Source of the DNA: Candidatus Hydrogenedentota bacterium
Lineage (GTDB): Bacteria > Hydrogenedentota > Hydrogenedentia > Hydrogenedentales > CAITNO01
Length of the DNA stretch: 64,000 bases
NCBI GenBank assembly: GCA_018056705.1
Contig: JAGPFE010000014.1
Span: 1 to 64,000, forward strand
Reading direction: 5' to 3'
Shown: positions 53,922-63,583 of the stretch, piece by piece
Numbering within the stretch: position 1 is the stretch's first letter
Layout: each line of letters begins with the position of its first letter
Position numbers and translations under genes: made by a program
The notes under the pieces: model-generated
The model's input: only the letters and a program-made list of their open reading frames with translations
Databases searched by the model: none
Told to the model about the DNA's origin: nothing

Positions 53922-54296
53922 ATGGCTGGACTGCAGGAAATATTCGTGGTTATTCTCATCGCCGCCCTGCTTCACGCCACGGGACTCACCCCCATCCTCG
54001 CCCGATTGTGGCGGATGCTGCAGGAAGATCTGCGCACCGCGGCGGGCTTCACCGACAAAGGACAACGCTTCGCGGACGCGGGAGAACGAGCCTTCGGGGC
54101 GCCCCATCCGGCAGACCTGGAGTTGTGTTACCGGCTTCTAGGTATCTCGTCCTCCGCGACATGGGAGGAAATCGAGCGGGCTTATCGCAAAAAAGCCAAG
54201 ATCCATCATCCGGACCATGGCGGTGATGAAGACGCCATGCGCGCGCTCAACGAGGCCTACCAGGCGCTGAAACGCGCGCGGGGTCGTAAAACCTGA
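53922..54296 (+). CDS. Membrane-anchored J-domain (DnaJ-like) protein
   Basis: 124 residues. An N-terminal membrane helix (FVVILIAALLHATGLTPILA) is followed by a J domain at the C-terminus (YRLLGISSSATWEEIERAYR, with the essential HPD in HHPDHGG). The architecture resembles DjlA-like or Tim14-like membrane J proteins that recruit Hsp70 to a membrane. It is three bases downstream of the rhomboid gene, so the two are co-transcribed. Confidence 0.85.
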   Translation: MAGLQEIFVVILIAALLHATGLTPILARLWRMLQEDLRTAAGFTDKGQRFADAGERAFGAPHPADLELCYRLLGISSSATWEEIERAYRKKAKIHHPDHGGDEDAMRALNEAYQALKRARGRKT

Positions 54297-54374
54297 AATC
54301 TCCCAGGCTGGTCTAAATTCTGGTCACCGGATCAAGAACCGTTACCAACGATTGAAGTGGAAGGAGGAGCGAAG

Positions 54375-55808
54375 ATGCGAGGACGCCGGATTGGCTGGGT
54401 ATTCCCCATATTTCTTCTTGTTTTCGGAATCACGAGGGTGGCCATCGCGGGCTGGTGGCAATTGCCTCAACTTCCCTCGGGAGCAGTAATACGGGACGTC
54501 AACCGTTATTACGAGGTAACCCCGAAAATCGCCAGGGCGGACAGCAACGTGGAAGTGGTCATCCGGCCCTTGTACGACCACTGCCGATTCAAACCGGAAG
54601 CGCGGTATCAAGTTACCTACACGGCCCTCGATCAATATTATGGCGACAGTCCCATCCCGCCGGGAGTCCAGACTGAAGTCAAGCCCGCCGAAGATGGAAA
54701 TCTTCACCTGAACCTGTTTCTCGCGGCGGAACAGGTTCATGTGCTCGTGCTTGAGGAATCCGTCGCGGACAAGAAAAAAACCATTGGTCCGTTCGCGATC
54801 TACTCGCTGAAGGAAGACCTGTTCAGGTTACGTCCCTGGAAAGGGGATTTTCACATGCACAGCCATCATTCCGATGGCGTGGAATCCCCGGCGTACGTGG
54901 CGGGAGCCTGCCGACGGGTCGGCCTGGATTTTATGGCCCTGACCGATCACCATAAACACGCGCCATCCATGGAAGCCGCCGATTTTTACCGCGATGTTCC
55001 CATTGATCTGAAGATTTATGGCGGCGAAGAAATCCACGCGCCGGATAACCCCGTACACATCGTGGCGTTCGGCACCCGCGAAGGGGTCAGCCAGTTGTAC
55101 AAGGACAATCCGGATGGTGAAAAAGTAGTTCGCGAGGCCATCGGTGAAATCCAGAAATCGCTGGGCAACCTGCCGGAAGGTGTCAATCCGTGGCACGTGG
55201 CCGCCTGCCGGTGGGTCACCGACCGTATCCATGAACGGGGCGGCATCGCGATGCTGTGCCACCCTTACTGGGTCACGCGGAATGCTCATAACGTGGGGGA
55301 AGCGATGCTGGATTACCTGTTGCGTAGCGGCATGTTTGACATGCTGGAACTGGTCAGCGGGGACGACTGGGAATCCATAAAACAATACGACCAGAACGCG
55401 CTCCAGGCAGCCATGTGGCAGAACAAGGCCCTGGAAGGTCTCCAGGTACCGGTGGTCGGCATATCGGATACCCATGGCATGGAGCGTTCGGAACAGTTCG
55501 GGCGGAATTACACGGTCTGTTTCGCCCCATCTTCGGAGTTGGCTGATCTTCAGCAGGCCATGAAATCGGGGATGGCCGTCGCCGTGGAGACCGTTCGAGG
55601 CGATCGCCCCCTGGTGTACGGTTCATGGCGCCTGGTCAAGTTCACCCATTTCCTGCTCAAGGAAGTCTTTCCGCAACACGACGAACTGTGTTACGAAGAA
55701 GGCCGGCTGATGCTCCAGTACGCGGCTGGTGACACTTCCGCGCTGCCGCTGCTGGAAGCCACGCGTGGACGGACCGCCAGATTGTACGATTCTTTCTGGA
55801 TGAAATAA
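54375..55808 (+). CDS. CehA/McbA-like PHP-domain metallohydrolase, secreted
   Basis: About 477 residues from MRGRRIGWVFPI, with an AAGGAGG Shine-Dalgarno; this is a signal peptide ending near VAIAGWW. After a beta-rich N-terminal region, the PHP-type metallohydrolase begins at DFHMHSHHSDG, followed by LDFMALTDHHKHAP. More metal ligands are IAMLCHPYW and GISDTHG. CehA-type enzymes hydrolyse esters or phosphates. The substrate is unknown. Confidence 0.85.
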   Translation: MRGRRIGWVFPIFLLVFGITRVAIAGWWQLPQLPSGAVIRDVNRYYEVTPKIARADSNVEVVIRPLYDHCRFKPEARYQVTYTALDQYYGDSPIPPGVQTEVKPAEDGNLHLNLFLAAEQVHVLVLEESVADKKKTIGPFAIYSLKEDLFRLRPWKGDFHMHSHHSDGVESPAYVAGACRRVGLDFMALTDHHKHAPSMEAADFYRDVPIDLKIYGGEEIHAPDNPVHIVAFGTREGVSQLYKDNPDGEKVVREAIGEIQKSLGNLPEGVNPWHVAACRWVTDRIHERGGIAMLCHPYWVTRNAHNVGEAMLDYLLRSGMFDMLELVSGDDWESIKQYDQNALQAAMWQNKALEGLQVPVVGISDTHGMERSEQFGRNYTVCFAPSSELADLQQAMKSGMAVAVETVRGDRPLVYGSWRLVKFTHFLLKEVFPQHDELCYEEGRLMLQYAAGDTSALPLLEATRGRTARLYDSFWMK

Positions 55809-55827
55809 CGGTTCGGGGACCCAAACA

Positions 55828-56283
55828 ATGCCCGTAGTCACGTGGGAGACATGGCGGATTCCCCTGCTGGCCGCGCATGGACTGTGCGCGGCAGGAGTGG
55901 TTCTGAGTCTCGCGGGAATGCTTCTGTATCCGGAACGCCGGGCAGGGCGCGTGGCCATGTCCCTGCTCTGGCTTCTGTTGCTGGGCAGCGCGGTTACGGG
56001 TGGCATGCTGTATCCAACCTTTGAAACGCGCGTCCTGTGGGAGAAACTGGGATACACGCACGGATGGGGAGAACGGTTGTTCCGGGCCAAGACCCATCTG
56101 GCAGTCATGGCGATCGCGCCCGCGCTGCTGCTGCCACGACTGAGGCGGCTGGCCTTGTCGGACCAGGTGTCTCCACGCGTGGTTCGCGTGGCGCAAACGT
56201 TCATAGCGGTACTGGTCGCGCTGGCCTTGATCCTGTGTATTCTCGCCGAAGGACTGATCCGGCACGGAGGGCGGAGCGTATGA
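55828..56283 (+). CDS. Hypothetical membrane protein with conserved histidines
   Basis: 151 residues with four hydrophobic segments (about 11-32, 42-60, 88-105, 118-141). Histidines within or near these (H18, YTHGWGERLFRAKTHLAV) could be heme ligands as in small cytochrome b-like proteins, but I do not recognise the family. Its stop overlaps the next start (ATGA). Confidence 0.6.
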   Translation: MPVVTWETWRIPLLAAHGLCAAGVVLSLAGMLLYPERRAGRVAMSLLWLLLLGSAVTGGMLYPTFETRVLWEKLGYTHGWGERLFRAKTHLAVMAIAPALLLPRLRRLALSDQVSPRVVRVAQTFIAVLVALALILCILAEGLIRHGGRSV

Positions 56284-56624
56284 CCCGTAAGCAGTCGAAA
56301 CTGTGCGCGCGATGCGTGGCCTTTGCCCTGGGTATGCTGGTGTACGCGGCCAATCCGCCCAGCATCAATTACTTTCCGCTGGAATACGCGTGGCGGCCTG
56401 GATACGTTCCCGGACTGCCCAGCGTGGACTGGTACGGCCGCGTATTGTGGGTCCTCATTGTCGTCCTGCTGATCCTGCCGGTCGCGCGTTTCCTGGTGTT
56501 CCGGGCCCGCAAAGACGCCCTGGCGGACGAATGGATCGGCCGGGTAAACCGCGTAACCATCCTGTCATTGGTCGTGGTCATTTGCTCGGCCGCGTGGAGT
56601 GCCTGGCGAGCCTTCACGGGGTAA
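56280..56624 (+). CDS. Hypothetical small membrane protein
   Basis: 114 residues from MTRKQSKLCARC, coupled to the preceding gene by a four-base overlap. Two to three hydrophobic segments (about 11-24, 53-75 and 90-108) are separated by a loop with YFPLEYAWRPGYVPGLPSVDWYGR. No family is recognised. It converges on the lolD-type gene. Confidence 0.55.
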   Translation: MTRKQSKLCARCVAFALGMLVYAANPPSINYFPLEYAWRPGYVPGLPSVDWYGRVLWVLIVVLLILPVARFLVFRARKDALADEWIGRVNRVTILSLVVVICSAAWSAWRAFTG

Positions 56625-56654
56625 ATGTCATGACAGGGAAGCCGCCTATCGTCT

Positions 56655-57374
56655 TCAGACCCGGCGGATTTCGGCCTGTCCCGCGCGCAGGGCCACCCAG
56701 CAGTCGGCCCGCTCCGCGAGGTGTTCATCATGGGTCACCAGGACAAAAGTGGTGTTTTCCAGGCGGTTCAACTCGAAGAGCAGCGCGATAATATCGGTTC
56801 CAGTTCGTTCATCCAGGTTCCCGGTGGGTTCATCACACAACGCCAGGGCCGGACGATTAAACAGGGCACGGGCGATGGCCACCCGTTGCTGTTCACCACC
56901 GCTCAGTTTTCCCGGCTTATGATGCATCCGGTCCCGCAGTCCGACCTTGACCAGCAGTTCTTCCGCCCGATCGTAACAGGTCCTGCGTGACGCGCCCGCG
57001 CACAGGGCAGGCATCATCACGTTTTCCATGGCGGTAAATTCCGGCAACAGGTGATAAAACTGAAACACAAAACCAATATGCCGGTTGCGCAGGCGATTGA
57101 TATCCTTCCTGGACATGGCCGCGTAGGAAACACCATTGAAGAAGACTTCGCCGGAGGTTGGGCGGTCCAGGGTACCCATGATATGCAGAAGGGTACTTTT
57201 CCCCGCGCCAGAGGGACCGCTGATGGCCATTATTTTCCCGCGCGGCACGCATAGACTAACCCCCTTGAGAATTTCCAGGACTCTTCCGGCATCCTGGTAG
57301 ACCTTCCCCACCGCGCGGCATTCCAGGATGACATCCGGGCCGGAAATGGTCGGTTCTTGCATCACGTCATTCAT
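56655..57374 (-). CDS. lolD: Lipoprotein-releasing ABC transporter ATPase, LolD-like
   Basis: About 239 residues from MNDVMQEP, whose ATG overlaps the upstream permease stop by eight bases. Walker A GPSGAGKST, signature LSGGEQQRVAIARAL, Walker B LALCDEPTGNLDE, and H-loop VTHDEHLAE. It is the last gene of the operon and pairs with the permease just upstream. LolD powers extraction of outer-membrane lipoproteins from the inner membrane, implying a Gram-negative envelope. Confidence 0.9.
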   Translation of the reverse strand: MNDVMQEPTISGPDVILECRAVGKVYQDAGRVLEILKGVSLCVPRGKIMAISGPSGAGKSTLLHIMGTLDRPTSGEVFFNGVSYAAMSRKDINRLRNRHIGFVFQFYHLLPEFTAMENVMMPALCAGASRRTCYDRAEELLVKVGLRDRMHHKPGKLSGGEQQRVAIARALFNRPALALCDEPTGNLDERTGTDIIALLFELNRLENTTFVLVTHDEHLAERADCWVALRAGQAEIRRV

Positions 57375-58626
57375 ACCGCAGGGCATCCACGGGATTGAGA
57401 CGGGTAGCGGTCACGGCGGGATACACCGTGGACAACAGGGTCAACAGCACGGAGGAAACCGTGATCCATATCACGTCCCGGGGCACCACTGCCACCGGTA
57501 TGCTGTCGAAGAAGTAAATGACGCTGTTGAACAGGTCCACGCCCAGCATCCAGGCCACAAACTCCGCCACGGGATTCAGGTTCCAGGCCAGAAGGAGTCC
57601 CATGACCAGTCCCAGGAAGGTTCCGCTAACCCCGATAAGCAATCCCTCGAACATGAACAGACGCAGAATCGAGGGACCGCTCGCGCCAAGGGTGCGCAGA
57701 ATACCAATGTCCCGTCGTTTTTCCATGACGATCATGATCAGCGTGCTGGTGATGTTGAAGGCGGCCACCAAGACGATGAACACCAGGATGATAAACATGG
57801 CCACCTTTTCCTGCTTGAGTGCTTCAAAAAACTCCTGCTGGCTTTCGTACCAGGTCTGCGCGCGATAGTCCAGGCTGGTTTCGATCCGGCGCGCGACGGG
57901 CATGGCCACGAAGGGATCGGTCAGTTTCAGGTGGATGCCGTCAACGCCGGGACGACCGGTCAGCATGCGCGCCGTTTCCAGGTTGACGAAAGCATACAGG
58001 TTGTCGAAATCGGACATTTTCGCCTGGGAAACACCGCTGACCCGTAGAAATACCTGGTTTCCCGATCGCACGCCGAACGGGGTAACCGTGGGTTTGTCCG
58101 TTACCACCGCGATTTCTGACCCCACCCGCGCGCCGATCCGGCTCGCCAGGCGATACCCAAGCACGATTTCCTTGTCTCCCGGCAGTTCGCCGATGCCAAA
58201 TGAACGCCCACCGGTCCGGGTGAGATTCGCGGCCAGATCGGTTACCCTGGTCTCCATTTCGGGATCGACGCCCAGGATAATGGCCCCGGTGGTGGCTTCC
58301 CCCCGGCGCAACAGGGCTTCCACCTGCACGATGGGCGCGGCCGCGATCAGTTCAGGCGTGATGGCCTGTACCTCGCGGATAGCCTTTTCGTAATCCGTCA
58401 TGCGTTCGCCGGTGGGCAGAAACACCATCACGTGGGCGCGGTTTCCGATAATGATGTCCCGCAGGGCAATATCGAAACCGGTCATCACTGACATGACCAC
58501 GATCAGCGCGGTCACGCCGACACTTACCCCGGCGATGGAAATGATGGTAATCAGGTTGATGAACCGGGTACGGCGTTTTCCCCGCAGGTAACGCAAGGCT
58601 ATGAACCATTCAAAGCGAAAGGGCAT
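57367..58626 (-). CDS. LolC/LolE-type lipoprotein release permease
   Basis: 419 residues, matching the MacB/LolCE fold: one N-terminal helix (FINLITIISIAGVSVGVTALIVVMSVMTGF), a long periplasmic loop (about 50-280), and three C-terminal helices. The start overlaps the HAD gene by 17 bases. Only one permease gene accompanies lolD, so the complex is probably a homodimer (LolF-like), as in bacteria that lack the separate LolC and LolE. Confidence 0.9.
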   Translation of the reverse strand: MPFRFEWFIALRYLRGKRRTRFINLITIISIAGVSVGVTALIVVMSVMTGFDIALRDIIIGNRAHVMVFLPTGERMTDYEKAIREVQAITPELIAAAPIVQVEALLRRGEATTGAIILGVDPEMETRVTDLAANLTRTGGRSFGIGELPGDKEIVLGYRLASRIGARVGSEIAVVTDKPTVTPFGVRSGNQVFLRVSGVSQAKMSDFDNLYAFVNLETARMLTGRPGVDGIHLKLTDPFVAMPVARRIETSLDYRAQTWYESQQEFFEALKQEKVAMFIILVFIVLVAAFNITSTLIMIVMEKRRDIGILRTLGASGPSILRLFMFEGLLIGVSGTFLGLVMGLLLAWNLNPVAEFVAWMLGVDLFNSVIYFFDSIPVAVVPRDVIWITVSSVLLTLLSTVYPAVTATRLNPVDALRYE

Positions 58627-59290
58627 GACGGGCGGCTACCTCATCAAGAAACTGCTCCGGTGGATACGCGTCGAGCGATGGAACCAGCCAGTGTGCCCCG
58701 GAAAGATCCATGGCACGGGTCACCGGATTGGGTACCGCGACACAGTATATATTCGCGGCCCGGGCGGCGGCAATGCCTCGAGGTGAATCCTCCAACGCGG
58801 CCGTGGCACAACTCTCTACCCCCAGACGACGCAAACACAAGTGATAAACCGCGGGATCGGGTTTCACCCGCTCCACTTCGTCCCCACAGGCCACCGCGTC
58901 AAACCTGTCCGCCAGTTCAAGTCGACTCAGGTGACCGTGCACCCATTCCCGGTCCGAACTGGATGCCACGCCCAATTTCCATCCCCGATTCCGGGCCGCG
59001 TCGAGTAATTTCGGTAACCCCTGGGCCATACCCTGTCGGGACAGCGCGCCCAGGTACCATTGGCGACGAAGCATTTTCAATGCTTCCCGATCGAGGGATC
59101 GCCCTGTCCGTTGCTCCAGTTCCACGTACGGGTCAAAAACGTCGTAAGCATATCCCCCCACGTTGGCGGCCCATTTTTCGATCGGCAACACGTGGCCATA
59201 TTCCCGGTACAGCCGGGCCCATGCCTCAAACAGAGGGGTTTCCGTGTCCAGAATCACGCCATCGAAGTCGAAGACCAGGGCCTCAAGCAT
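58610..59290 (-). CDS. HAD-family hydrolase (phosphatase/beta-phosphoglucomutase-like)
   Basis: About 227 residues from MLEALVFDFDGVILDTE; frame further upstream overlaps tatD. Subclass IA HAD: nucleophile motif FDFDG, cap domain, threonine/serine motif GVASSSDRE, lysine in ERVKPDP and acidic motif ALEDSPRG. The substrate may be a sugar phosphate. It overlaps both neighbours by several bases in the operon. Confidence 0.9.
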   Translation of the reverse strand: MLEALVFDFDGVILDTETPLFEAWARLYREYGHVLPIEKWAANVGGYAYDVFDPYVELEQRTGRSLDREALKMLRRQWYLGALSRQGMAQGLPKLLDAARNRGWKLGVASSSDREWVHGHLSRLELADRFDAVACGDEVERVKPDPAVYHLCLRRLGVESCATAALEDSPRGIAAARAANIYCVAVPNPVTRAMDLSGAHWLVPSLDAYPPEQFLDEVAARHALSL

Positions 59291-60101
59291 CCGGGAGGCC
59301 CTCTGCCGCGGAGATCGAAAGTCCACCTGGATCCAACCGGTACACAGCCATGGCATTTCGGGCTACCCGGTCAGCGGTGGTTTCCACCGGTTCGTTCCGC
59401 AGGACCGCGAGGGCGTTAACGGTATGGATCACGTGGGAGGGCTCGCAACGCCTGCCTCGAACGGGCTGTGGAGCCAGATACGGAGCATCGGTTTCCACGA
59501 GAAGCTGGTGATCAGGTACCCGCCTGGCGGCATCCCGCAACGCCTGGGCCCGGGGATAGGTGAGGTTGCCGGCAAAAGACACGTGACAGTCGAGCGCCGC
59601 GAACGCTTCGGCCTCCGCGGGTCCACTACCGAAACAGTGCATGATTACCCCAGGCAGTCCGGACCGATATTCCCGCAGCAGGGCCAGCGTATCGGCATCT
59701 GCCTGGCGGTTATGGATAACCAGGGGCAGGTTCAACTCACTGGCCAGTCGGGCCTGTTTTTCAAAGGACTTCCATTGATCCGAACGGGGTGAGAACTCGT
59801 TGTAGTAATCCAGGCCGGTCTCACCTATTGCCACGATCCGGTCCGGGTACCGCGCCACAAGGTCCCGCAGTTGCTCGATGAGGCCATTCGTGACCAAAGA
59901 CGCGTGGTAAGGGTGAATGCCCACTACCGCTCGCACCCGGGATCGCGCCGCCAGCGTAACTGCCCGCTCACTGTTTTCCAGGGTATCCCCAACCACGACC
60001 ACGGCGGAAAGACTGGCCAACGCCTGGTCCAAAACCGCGTCACGATCCGCGTCAAACCGGGGATCCTGCACATGACAATGGCTGTCTATCGGTTGAAACA
60101 C
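59283..60101 (-). CDS. tatD: TatD-family metal-dependent hydrolase
   Basis: 272 residues with a GTG start at 60101. Amidohydrolase-like TIM barrel with metal motif IDSHCHV, GETGLDYY, and C-terminal VETDAPYLAP. TatD proteins have 3'-5' exonuclease/DNase activity with possible roles in DNA repair or quality control. Located between ricT and the HAD gene, in the conserved tmk-holB-ricT-tatD neighbourhood. Confidence 0.93.
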   Translation of the reverse strand: MFQPIDSHCHVQDPRFDADRDAVLDQALASLSAVVVVGDTLENSERAVTLAARSRVRAVVGIHPYHASLVTNGLIEQLRDLVARYPDRIVAIGETGLDYYNEFSPRSDQWKSFEKQARLASELNLPLVIHNRQADADTLALLREYRSGLPGVIMHCFGSGPAEAEAFAALDCHVSFAGNLTYPRAQALRDAARRVPDHQLLVETDAPYLAPQPVRGRRCEPSHVIHTVNALAVLRNEPVETTADRVARNAMAVYRLDPGGLSISAAEGLPDA

Positions 60102-60150
60102 GCGACGACCTTCAGGGATCGATCATGATGGCCGGGCTGCTCCTGGCGCG

Positions 60151-60921
60151 TCAGGACTCGGGTTCCGGCGGCAGGTCGGCGTCGAGATCATCCTCGGGTT
60201 CTTCCGCCGCATCCCGCGCCGCGCAGGCGTTAGCGCACACCCGGACACCTCCTTTCCCCTTGTACCCGTAGGTTTCGGCCTCGTAGGCCAGGCAACACAA
60301 CAGGCGACCACACTGGCCGCTGATCTTGTCCGGGTTCAGGGAAAGGTTCTGACACTTGGCCATCCGCATGGAAACAGGGAAAAACGCTTCCATCCAGGAA
60401 CAGCAACACAACGTGCGTCCGCATACCCCGATGCCGCCAGCAATCTTGGCCTGGTCCCGCACCTGGATATGCCGCAGTTCAATGCGCTTGTGAAATTCCC
60501 GGGCCAGATCGCGAACCAGTTCCCGGAAATCCACGCGATTTTCGGCCGTGAAAAACACCGTGATCTTCTTGCGATCAAAGGATATTTCCGCGTCCACCAG
60601 GCGCATGGGCAATTTATGGGCCTCTACCCTTTCGCGACACTTGGTCAGTACCCGAGGCTCCTCCGCCTCGATTTCGCTCATGATCAGCAGATCGGCGTCG
60701 CTGGCTGTCCGCACCAACTGGTACCGGATCCGGTTCGCGATTTCCGGGGAAACCGGTTCGGGCGGCAACACGCATACGCCCCACTCCAGTCCATTCTCTC
60801 CCTCCACCAGGCAGGGCGTATCCCGGGGGATCGCCATGTCCGGACAACGATAATCCCACACGCGTCTTGGCTTGCGTAGTCGAATACGAATCACGTGCAC
60901 TGCTCTATCCTCCAGCGGCAT
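60151..60921 (-). CDS. ricT: PSP1/RicT-domain protein
   Basis: 256 residues. The PSP1 C-terminal domain contains the cysteine cluster GVCGRTLCCCSW and QCGRLLCCLAYE, which in RicT (YaaT) binds iron-sulfur clusters within the RicAFT complex. In Firmicutes this affects RNase Y and sporulation; here, with no ricA or ricF visible, the role is open. The C-terminus is acidic and rich in proline. Confidence 0.88.
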   Translation of the reverse strand: MPLEDRAVHVIRIRLRKPRRVWDYRCPDMAIPRDTPCLVEGENGLEWGVCVLPPEPVSPEIANRIRYQLVRTASDADLLIMSEIEAEEPRVLTKCRERVEAHKLPMRLVDAEISFDRKKITVFFTAENRVDFRELVRDLAREFHKRIELRHIQVRDQAKIAGGIGVCGRTLCCCSWMEAFFPVSMRMAKCQNLSLNPDKISGQCGRLLCCLAYEAETYGYKGKGGVRVCANACAARDAAEEPEDDLDADLPPEPES

Positions 60922-60950
60922 TACCGCGTAAAGGTAGCCGGTACCGAGGG

Positions 60951-62054
60951 TTAACCGGACAGTTCAAAAAACAGGTCCCGTAACACCCGATCCCGGCCGA
61001 TATTCCGTTCCAGGTACTTTCCCGCTTTTTCGATCGCTTCCAGCCGTCCCGCGTACTGTGCCGGAGAAAGCCGTGCCGCGGCGGCCAGCCTATCGGCCTG
61101 GTCCCGGTTCAACAACCGGTCCGGGGGTAATCCCAGGCCAGCAACCAGCCGATCCCGCTGCCACGACGCAATCAGCCGCAGCATTTCGCGGACTTCCCGG
61201 CGCGTTCTCCCCGCGATTTCCGCCTCAAGCAGTTCCCGGTCTTTTCCGGATCCATCGCCATTGTCACCTGGTCCGTCCTCAGTCGGCTCTTCGGAAAAAG
61301 CCGCCCGGGTTTCCCGGCCAATCTCTTCCTCGCGCTGCCGAAGATATTCTCCCAGGGCCTCATTCACCAGCAGGGGATCTTCCCCTGATTCCAGTCGATT
61401 GAGTAGGTCGAGCACGATAGTCCTTCTGCCGCTTCGGGCTATTTCCAGGGCGGAGCCCGCCTGACCATAGGCCAAGGCGGCGAGCGTTTCCGCCGTGGTC
61501 CGGTCCTGGCCGGTTTCCCTTTCCACGATGTCCGCCACGGTCTCCAGGGACAGCAGGCCGAAACGGACCCCCTGGCACCGGGAACGAACCGTCGGCAGGA
61601 TCTGGCGGGGCTGGCTGGTGATAAACACGAAGACCGTTGGGGTGGGCGGCTCTTCCAGGGTCTTGAGCAACTTGTTCTGGGCCTGAATGTTCATGCGGTC
61701 CGCGTCTTCGAACAAGAACACCCGGTACCGCCCTTCATGAGGACGGAACATGACCATATCAACGATTTCTTCCACCACGGCAACGGGAATGACGCGCAGT
61801 TTCCTGGCCGGTACGATCAGGCGCACATCCGGGTGAACCCCCTGGGCAATCCTGCGACAGGAAACGCACGCGTCGCACGCGTCGGCCCCACCGGACTGGC
61901 AGTTAATCGCCTTGGCAAACTCCAGCGCGGCAAGCCGCTTGCCCACGCCGTCCGGCCCCCAGAACAATAACCCGGGAGGGATCCTTCCGTGCTGCAGAAA
62001 ACCGCGCAGGGACCGCAACGCGGCGTCCTGATCCCGAACCCGCGTCAGGGACAT
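60951..62054 (-). CDS. holB: DNA polymerase III subunit delta'
   Basis: 367 residues. A clamp-loader AAA+ protein: the P-loop region is GPDGVGKRLAALEFA, the zinc module CDACVSCRRI, the sensor-like segment LKTLEEPPTPTVFVFITS and the helical C-terminal collar. It helps load the beta clamp onto DNA. It overlaps tmk by ten bases, the normal neighbour. Confidence 0.92.
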   Translation of the reverse strand: MSLTRVRDQDAALRSLRGFLQHGRIPPGLLFWGPDGVGKRLAALEFAKAINCQSGGADACDACVSCRRIAQGVHPDVRLIVPARKLRVIPVAVVEEIVDMVMFRPHEGRYRVFLFEDADRMNIQAQNKLLKTLEEPPTPTVFVFITSQPRQILPTVRSRCQGVRFGLLSLETVADIVERETGQDRTTAETLAALAYGQAGSALEIARSGRRTIVLDLLNRLESGEDPLLVNEALGEYLRQREEEIGRETRAAFSEEPTEDGPGDNGDGSGKDRELLEAEIAGRTRREVREMLRLIASWQRDRLVAGLGLPPDRLLNRDQADRLAAAARLSPAQYAGRLEAIEKAGKYLERNIGRDRVLRDLFFELSG

Positions 62055-62710
62055 GTCGCGCGCCTCCCCGCGCGCCAGGCATCAAGCGCGGGCATAACCT
62101 CTCGCCATACCGTGTCCGCCACCGTGTCCACGTCACGAGAAGCGTCAATGACCCGAAACCGCCCGGGCTCCCTCTGGGCCGCTTCGAGAAAGGCGGCGCG
62201 CACTCTACGATGAAACGCGATATCCTCTCCTTCCATCCGGTCCGGATCCTTCCCCCGGCCTCCCACCCTGGTGAGTCCTGTTTCCGGGTCGAGATCAAAC
62301 AGCAGGGTCAGATCTGGCCAAAGGTTGTCCGTGGCCACACGATGCAACACGCGCAGGGTATCGTGATCGACCCCGCGCCCGCCCCCCTGGTAAGCCGCCG
62401 TGGAATCGCTGTATCGGTCACACAACACCACGCGCCCCGCTGCCAGCGCGGGACGAATCACCCGGGCCACATGCTGCGCCCGGGCGGCGGCATACAGCAG
62501 CAATTCGGCCTCAGGCGTCACCGGCGCGTTCGCTGTATCCAGCAGCAGGCGGCGGATCGCCTCCGCGAGAGGATCGCCACCCGGTTCACGGGTTACCACC
62601 ACATCGATTCCTTCCGCCGCGAGCCGTTCCGCGAGCCGGCGGGACTGGGTCGTTTTTCCTCCCCCCTCAATACCTTCAAAGGTGATGAAGAAACCGGGCA
62701 GTTTGCTCAT
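62045..62710 (-). CDS. tmk: Thymidylate kinase
   Basis: 221 residues. It converts dTMP to dTDP. The P-loop is FEGIEGGGKTTQ, the DRY-type motif CDRYSDSTAAYQG, with TREPGGDPLAEAIR and the lid segment following. It overlaps tyrA by four bases upstream and holB downstream. Confidence 0.95.
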   Translation of the reverse strand: MSKLPGFFITFEGIEGGGKTTQSRRLAERLAAEGIDVVVTREPGGDPLAEAIRRLLLDTANAPVTPEAELLLYAAARAQHVARVIRPALAAGRVVLCDRYSDSTAAYQGGGRGVDHDTLRVLHRVATDNLWPDLTLLFDLDPETGLTRVGGRGKDPDRMEGEDIAFHRRVRAAFLEAAQREPGRFRVIDASRDVDTVADTVWREVMPALDAWRAGRRATCP

Positions 62711-63561
62711 GTGCCGGTGACCTCCCGTCGGGCCATCCGGGCACGGTCAAACAGCGTTTCCAGGTGTTCGCCATTCCCAGTACGCACGGCTTCAATAAAG
62801 GCGTCCAGCGCGTCCCGATATTCCCCCAACGCGGACAGAATTTCCTCACGATTGGTCAGACAGATATCCCGCCATATTTCCGCCCGTCCCGCGGCAATGC
62901 GGGTCGCGTCGCGAAAACCGTTCCCGATGAAACGACTGTCCGCCCCGGCAGCCGCGGCTACCATGGCCAGGGCCGCCGCCGCCACGTGGGGTAGATGACT
63001 GGTCCGGGAAAGCACGTGATCATGGACCTGGGGATCGATGTCCACCACGCGACAGCCTACCGCCTCCCACAGGACCCTGGCACGGTCCTGGGCGACGGGA
63101 GACATGCCACCACCAGCCCGTTCCAGGAAACACACCGCATCCCGGTACAGGTTCGCGTCCGCCCATTCCGGTCCCCATTTTTCCCCGCCGGCCATGGGAT
63201 GGGCCCCGACAAAAGGGCGATTCTCCGGCCACAACCGGGCGGCTTCGGCACAGATGGAAGCCTTGGTGCTGGCCACATCCGTGATCAGCGCGCGGCCATC
63301 CCCGGCGTCATGTTGTCGCAGTATACCCAGGTACCCGGGAACCGCGGCCGCCGGCGTGGCCAGTACCACGAGATCCGCGGGCAGGGCCGCCTCCAGCCGG
63401 ATCTCGAAATCGTCCACCGCACCCTGTTCCCGGGCCTTAACCAGGGTTTCCCGGTTCCGCCCGACACCCGTCACGCGCCGGCACAGGTCTCTTGTTCGCA
63501 AGGCAAGCCCCAGCGACGCCCCCAGTAAGCCTACTCCCACCACTACAGCCCTGTCGAACAC
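62707..63561 (-). CDS. tyrA: Prephenate dehydrogenase
   Basis: 284 residues. It makes 4-hydroxyphenylpyruvate (or, if arogenate-type, tyrosine) from prephenate with NAD(P). The dinucleotide fold is VVVGVGLLGASLGLALR, catalytic-type histidine in GAHPMAGGEKWGPEW, and HDHVLSRTSHLPH follows. No regulatory ACT domain is present. Confidence 0.92.
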   Translation of the reverse strand: MFDRAVVVGVGLLGASLGLALRTRDLCRRVTGVGRNRETLVKAREQGAVDDFEIRLEAALPADLVVLATPAAAVPGYLGILRQHDAGDGRALITDVASTKASICAEAARLWPENRPFVGAHPMAGGEKWGPEWADANLYRDAVCFLERAGGGMSPVAQDRARVLWEAVGCRVVDIDPQVHDHVLSRTSHLPHVAAAALAMVAAAAGADSRFIGNGFRDATRIAAGRAEIWRDICLTNREEILSALGEYRDALDAFIEAVRTGNGEHLETLFDRARMARREVTGT

Positions 63562-63583
63562 GGCGGCTCCTTCAGGATCTGTT

